A stretch of DNA of 64,000 nucleotides. Source: Formicarius rufipectus (lineage: Eukaryota > Chordata > Aves > Passeriformes > Formicariidae). The stretch's first letter is position 1. Each line of letters opens with the position of its first letter. The notes below the pieces were generated by a model, which saw only the letters and a list, made by a program, of their open reading frames with translations, did no database searches and was not told the DNA's origin. Both the position numbers and the translations under genes were made by a program. This document shows, piece by piece, positions 61,101 through 64,000 of this stretch. The stretch covers positions 569,079 to 633,078 of the forward strand of contig VXAU01004440.1 in assembly GCA_013399695.1 (NCBI GenBank). The letters are read 5' to 3'.

Positions 61101-64000
61101 AATTTAGCTTGAACATATCCATCATCTGGGATGGTAGTACAGGTAGATATTATGAGGATCATTCCTACTTTCAGTCAGAAGAATGATCTGTCACATCCTA
61201 TGTCTTACTCAGGAAATTGCTTTATAATTTAATGTCTCAGGTGAAACTGGAAATCCCAAACATGCCCCAAAGACTTTGTGTGATATCTGTAAAATATTCC
61301 AAATCCTGTGGTGATAAAATTCCATTGAAAGGCCTCTCTGGAAAAGACTCAGAACAGCACTGCAGGGTGCTGGAAAGGTCTGTTTGAGGATATCACCACA
61401 TTTCCACCTGGGCCAAATTTTGGTAGATTTTCTATATCCCTAAGGAAATGGACAGGCAAGGAGCTGCGCTTTCAGGGAGAAGCAAACTCCGGAGAACGAC
61501 AGGTGGATCGGGATCCCTAGACAAATATCAGTGGGAGTCCATAACATGAAAATGGATTTGAAGCTCTGAAGGGTGATGAGGGAGGAACAAGGAAAGTTAG
61601 GAGCCATCAGATAATTTGGCTGAGCAATTTGCATAATCAAAGCCTGAGGTACTGTGAGTTTAATTGAAGAACTTCTTGGGACATTGAAAATGGAACAAGG
61701 AAACATTGAGATATACCTTGGGGAAGGACTTAACTGGTACCACTGAGTCAATGAAGTAAAAATTGCTTTTTATAAACTCCCAGTAAAATACTATTCAAGT
61801 ACTATTTAAGTATCCTCCCTATAGAGATAGTAATATTAATAATAACATACATACATGTGCCACGTTCAACAGCAGAACGAACATTTTACAGGTCCTTTTA
61901 AGTGATAAAGTGCAAAGAAAGAGTTAGAAACCACTAACTTTTTTATTTTGTTTGCTGTCTTGTAACTTAAAATGACCTTGCAAGATTCACCCCCCAAGCG
62001 ACATTTTACAACCAAGTCATAAGCTTCTGAAAACAGAAATTTATGATGGAAATGCTGACAGTCAGACAGTCAAGAAATGCGCTGCTGGCGGGCACCAGTA
62101 TAATACTTAACCTGAGACTGTGAAGACAGTAGCATAAATCAGCCTGGGTCTGGGTGGAAAAAGCTGTGTGTTCACACTATTCTTCCCCAGAAACATGAGA
62201 AAATTTGTCCAACGCAAACTGTCATAAAAGAATGTTATGGTGGTGTTCCAGCAAACGACCAATGTCAAGAGATTCTCAATTAGCTGTCATCTCAGAGCAA
62301 AGGTGCACCTTAAGGAGATGCTTCTGTCCCTTTGTAACCTAGCTAGAGGGTCTGTAGTGAAGCTTTTATAAATGCTGCTGTTGGGAGTTTGGGCTTTATC
62401 CTCATCTTTTCCCTGTCTTATTCTTCTGGAAGAGCTTCCAGTGGGTTGCTTCTCTTTGCCTGCATATGTTTTTTACTAAACTCATCTCCTGCTTGTCTGC
62501 ATTTTGCATGTCTTAAATTTAGTCTGTGGAAACTAAGAAACTGAATGGGAGCAACAGAAAATGGGAAATGAGATTTTGAGCCCTCACAGGATCATTATGC
62601 TATTTATACGAGTTTTGCACGGATTTCAGTAGAAACGGATGTGCTCCAGATTCCACTGAAGTAAAACAAGAGAGCCAAGCCTTTAATTTGTATGTTCTTT
62701 CCCTCAAAGGAAGCTGTGCATCTTTTGGAGCTTTTCAGTATAATGTAGGTGTCATTTAGTTTTATTGGATTTCTTCTGAACCAAAGAGGTTTCTCTACAG
62801 AGAACACTGTAGATACAAACTACTGTAGTGCAGAGATGCTCAGGCTGCTCAGAAGGGTCGCTTCAGCACACCAGGTTATGCTGCCAGGTCTAGAATGAGC
62901 CATATCCCCAGCCAAGATGAGCGGTTTCTGCAGATTTTGTATATTTATCTGAGATAGTAAACAGCCTCCTGTTGTTCAAGCAGAGGTAAAGAATATACAG
63001 GCAAGACATATTGGGAAAAGATACAATTTATAAGCAATGAGGAGAACTTGTCAAAATAAATCTCTTCCTAGGCTATAAGAGACACAGGGAATAGATTTTT
63101 TTCCAGCATAAAATGGATTCAGACCAAAAAGTACAAACATCTTGACGCAATCTCTTACTAGCTGAAAAGCTGGGGAGATAAAACACTCAAGTCAGTTACA
63201 GGGGAGGAAAAAATCACAGGTTGCAGCAACATTGGGGTCTTAGAACACCTAGAATTAAACTAGAAAATTAAATTAAAAAATTAGTGAAATGTTTCCATAG
63301 GAGGATGAAGAGTAGAACATACAGAGGTGCTCAGAAACCTCCTGCTGATCAAAAGTATCTTGTATCTTTAGAGTATTTGAGACCTGAAGATCATTTTACC
63401 TGATGTCTTTTATATCGTAGGCAGTTGAAATACTCCCTGTTACCTAATATTGAGATAATACTGGTCTTTTACTAAAATAAGACTTTGAGAAGTGAGTTGA
63501 GGATATTAAGCAGACAAAAAAAGAAAAATGAGCCACCCCTTTTCTGTCTAATGTCTGCCAATGGATTATCGTCCCTGCAGTTAAAGGTTTCTGCCTAATT
63601 TCTCTTTCAAATTTATCAGGGTCTTGTCACAACTCTCTCAGGAAGATGAAAGAACTGTTTGCTACCTAGTTTATCCTCCCCACAAAGGTACTTATGCACT
63701 GCTATAAGACTGTCCCTCTAGTCGTCTTTTTGATGTGCTGAAGAAGTTGAGTTCTTTGGTGCATGTTCTCACTGTGACCTCAGTTCTTTGGACTCCCTGC
63801 CTGTATAATATTGCTACTACCTACTTTCTCCCATCTTTGCAAAATGCCTTAAATAGTAAGGAAATTTACTATTTAAGATTTATTGTTGCCCTTCAAGATG
63901 TATTGTTGCTGCTCTTAAATATAAAAACAGTACTCATACGCTGTTTGCAGCCTGAATGTGGTAGTGACAACTAAATATTTAAATATTTACTCTGGGTATA

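Larger units (their letters stand above)
57660..64000 (+). other. RBMS3: Intron downstream of the RBMS3 exon (extends beyond the right edge)
   Basis: Begins at the GT donor at 57660. The next exon should begin G-ATG-GAG-like to complete Arg and continue RNP1, and it is not seen before the window ends, so the intron is at least 6.3 kb. It holds one CR1 tail at 57984-58107 and a stretch at about 60600-61760 with a visible purine bias on the + strand, possibly an old unrecognised repeat. A perfect octamer followed by a TCF/LEF-like site (ATTTGCAT, then ATCAAAG) lies around 61625-61642. Nothing else is recognised. Confidence 0.8.

Noticed and set aside
1..64000. CRISPR arrays, operons, prophage, tRNA or rRNA genes
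   Set aside because: No regularly spaced repeats, no dense co-directional genes and no recognisable tRNA or rRNA; the DNA is vertebrate intron.

Overview
This is a window of vertebrate, most likely avian, genomic DNA lying almost entirely inside the introns of one very large gene. There is no operon structure or bacterial gene density, and no mobile system with intact genes. By eye the DNA is AT-rich and CpG-poor. The recognisable interspersed repeats are nearly all CR1 LINE fragments with the typical CR1 3' end, the dominant repeat of bird genomes. They cover only about 2.8 kb of 64 kb, which fits a bird; another sauropsid cannot be excluded from this window alone.

The one secure coding feature is a 158-nt internal exon at 57502-57659 on the + strand. 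It has a branch-point-like motif, an AG acceptor and a GT donor. It encodes the first part of the second RNA-recognition motif (RRM2) of an RBMS-family single-stranded nucleic-acid-binding protein, and the residues fit RBMS3 best. The 57.5 kb upstream and 6.3 kb downstream are read as flanking RBMS3 introns. I found no other exon and no exon of a neighbouring gene.

Layout. Positions 1-29500 are intron with simple repeats (C19A15 tract, homopolymer T/A runs, G/T-only tracts, a 3 x 31-bp minisatellite, a polypurine tract), a local CpG cluster near 8.0 kb and no clear CR1. Positions 29500-31700 carry one CR1 tail. Positions 31700-32700 hold two CpG-enriched patches, each with a 14-bp palindrome centred on GCAGCTGC. 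Positions 40577-41823 carry two oppositely oriented CR1 fragments. Positions 48240-49944 hold the largest CR1, with reverse-transcriptase remnants and an internal deletion. Positions 53308-53502 and 57984-58107 carry two more CR1 tails. A cluster of transcription-factor-like motifs, including a close match to the composite SOX-OCT element, lies at 54948-55058, about 2.5 kb upstream of the exon.

No undescribed multi-gene system is visible. The best candidates for new biology are cis-regulatory: the SOX-OCT cluster, the CpG/E-box palindromes and several inverted repeats sharing a TATCAATA core. All need cross-species alignment to test.
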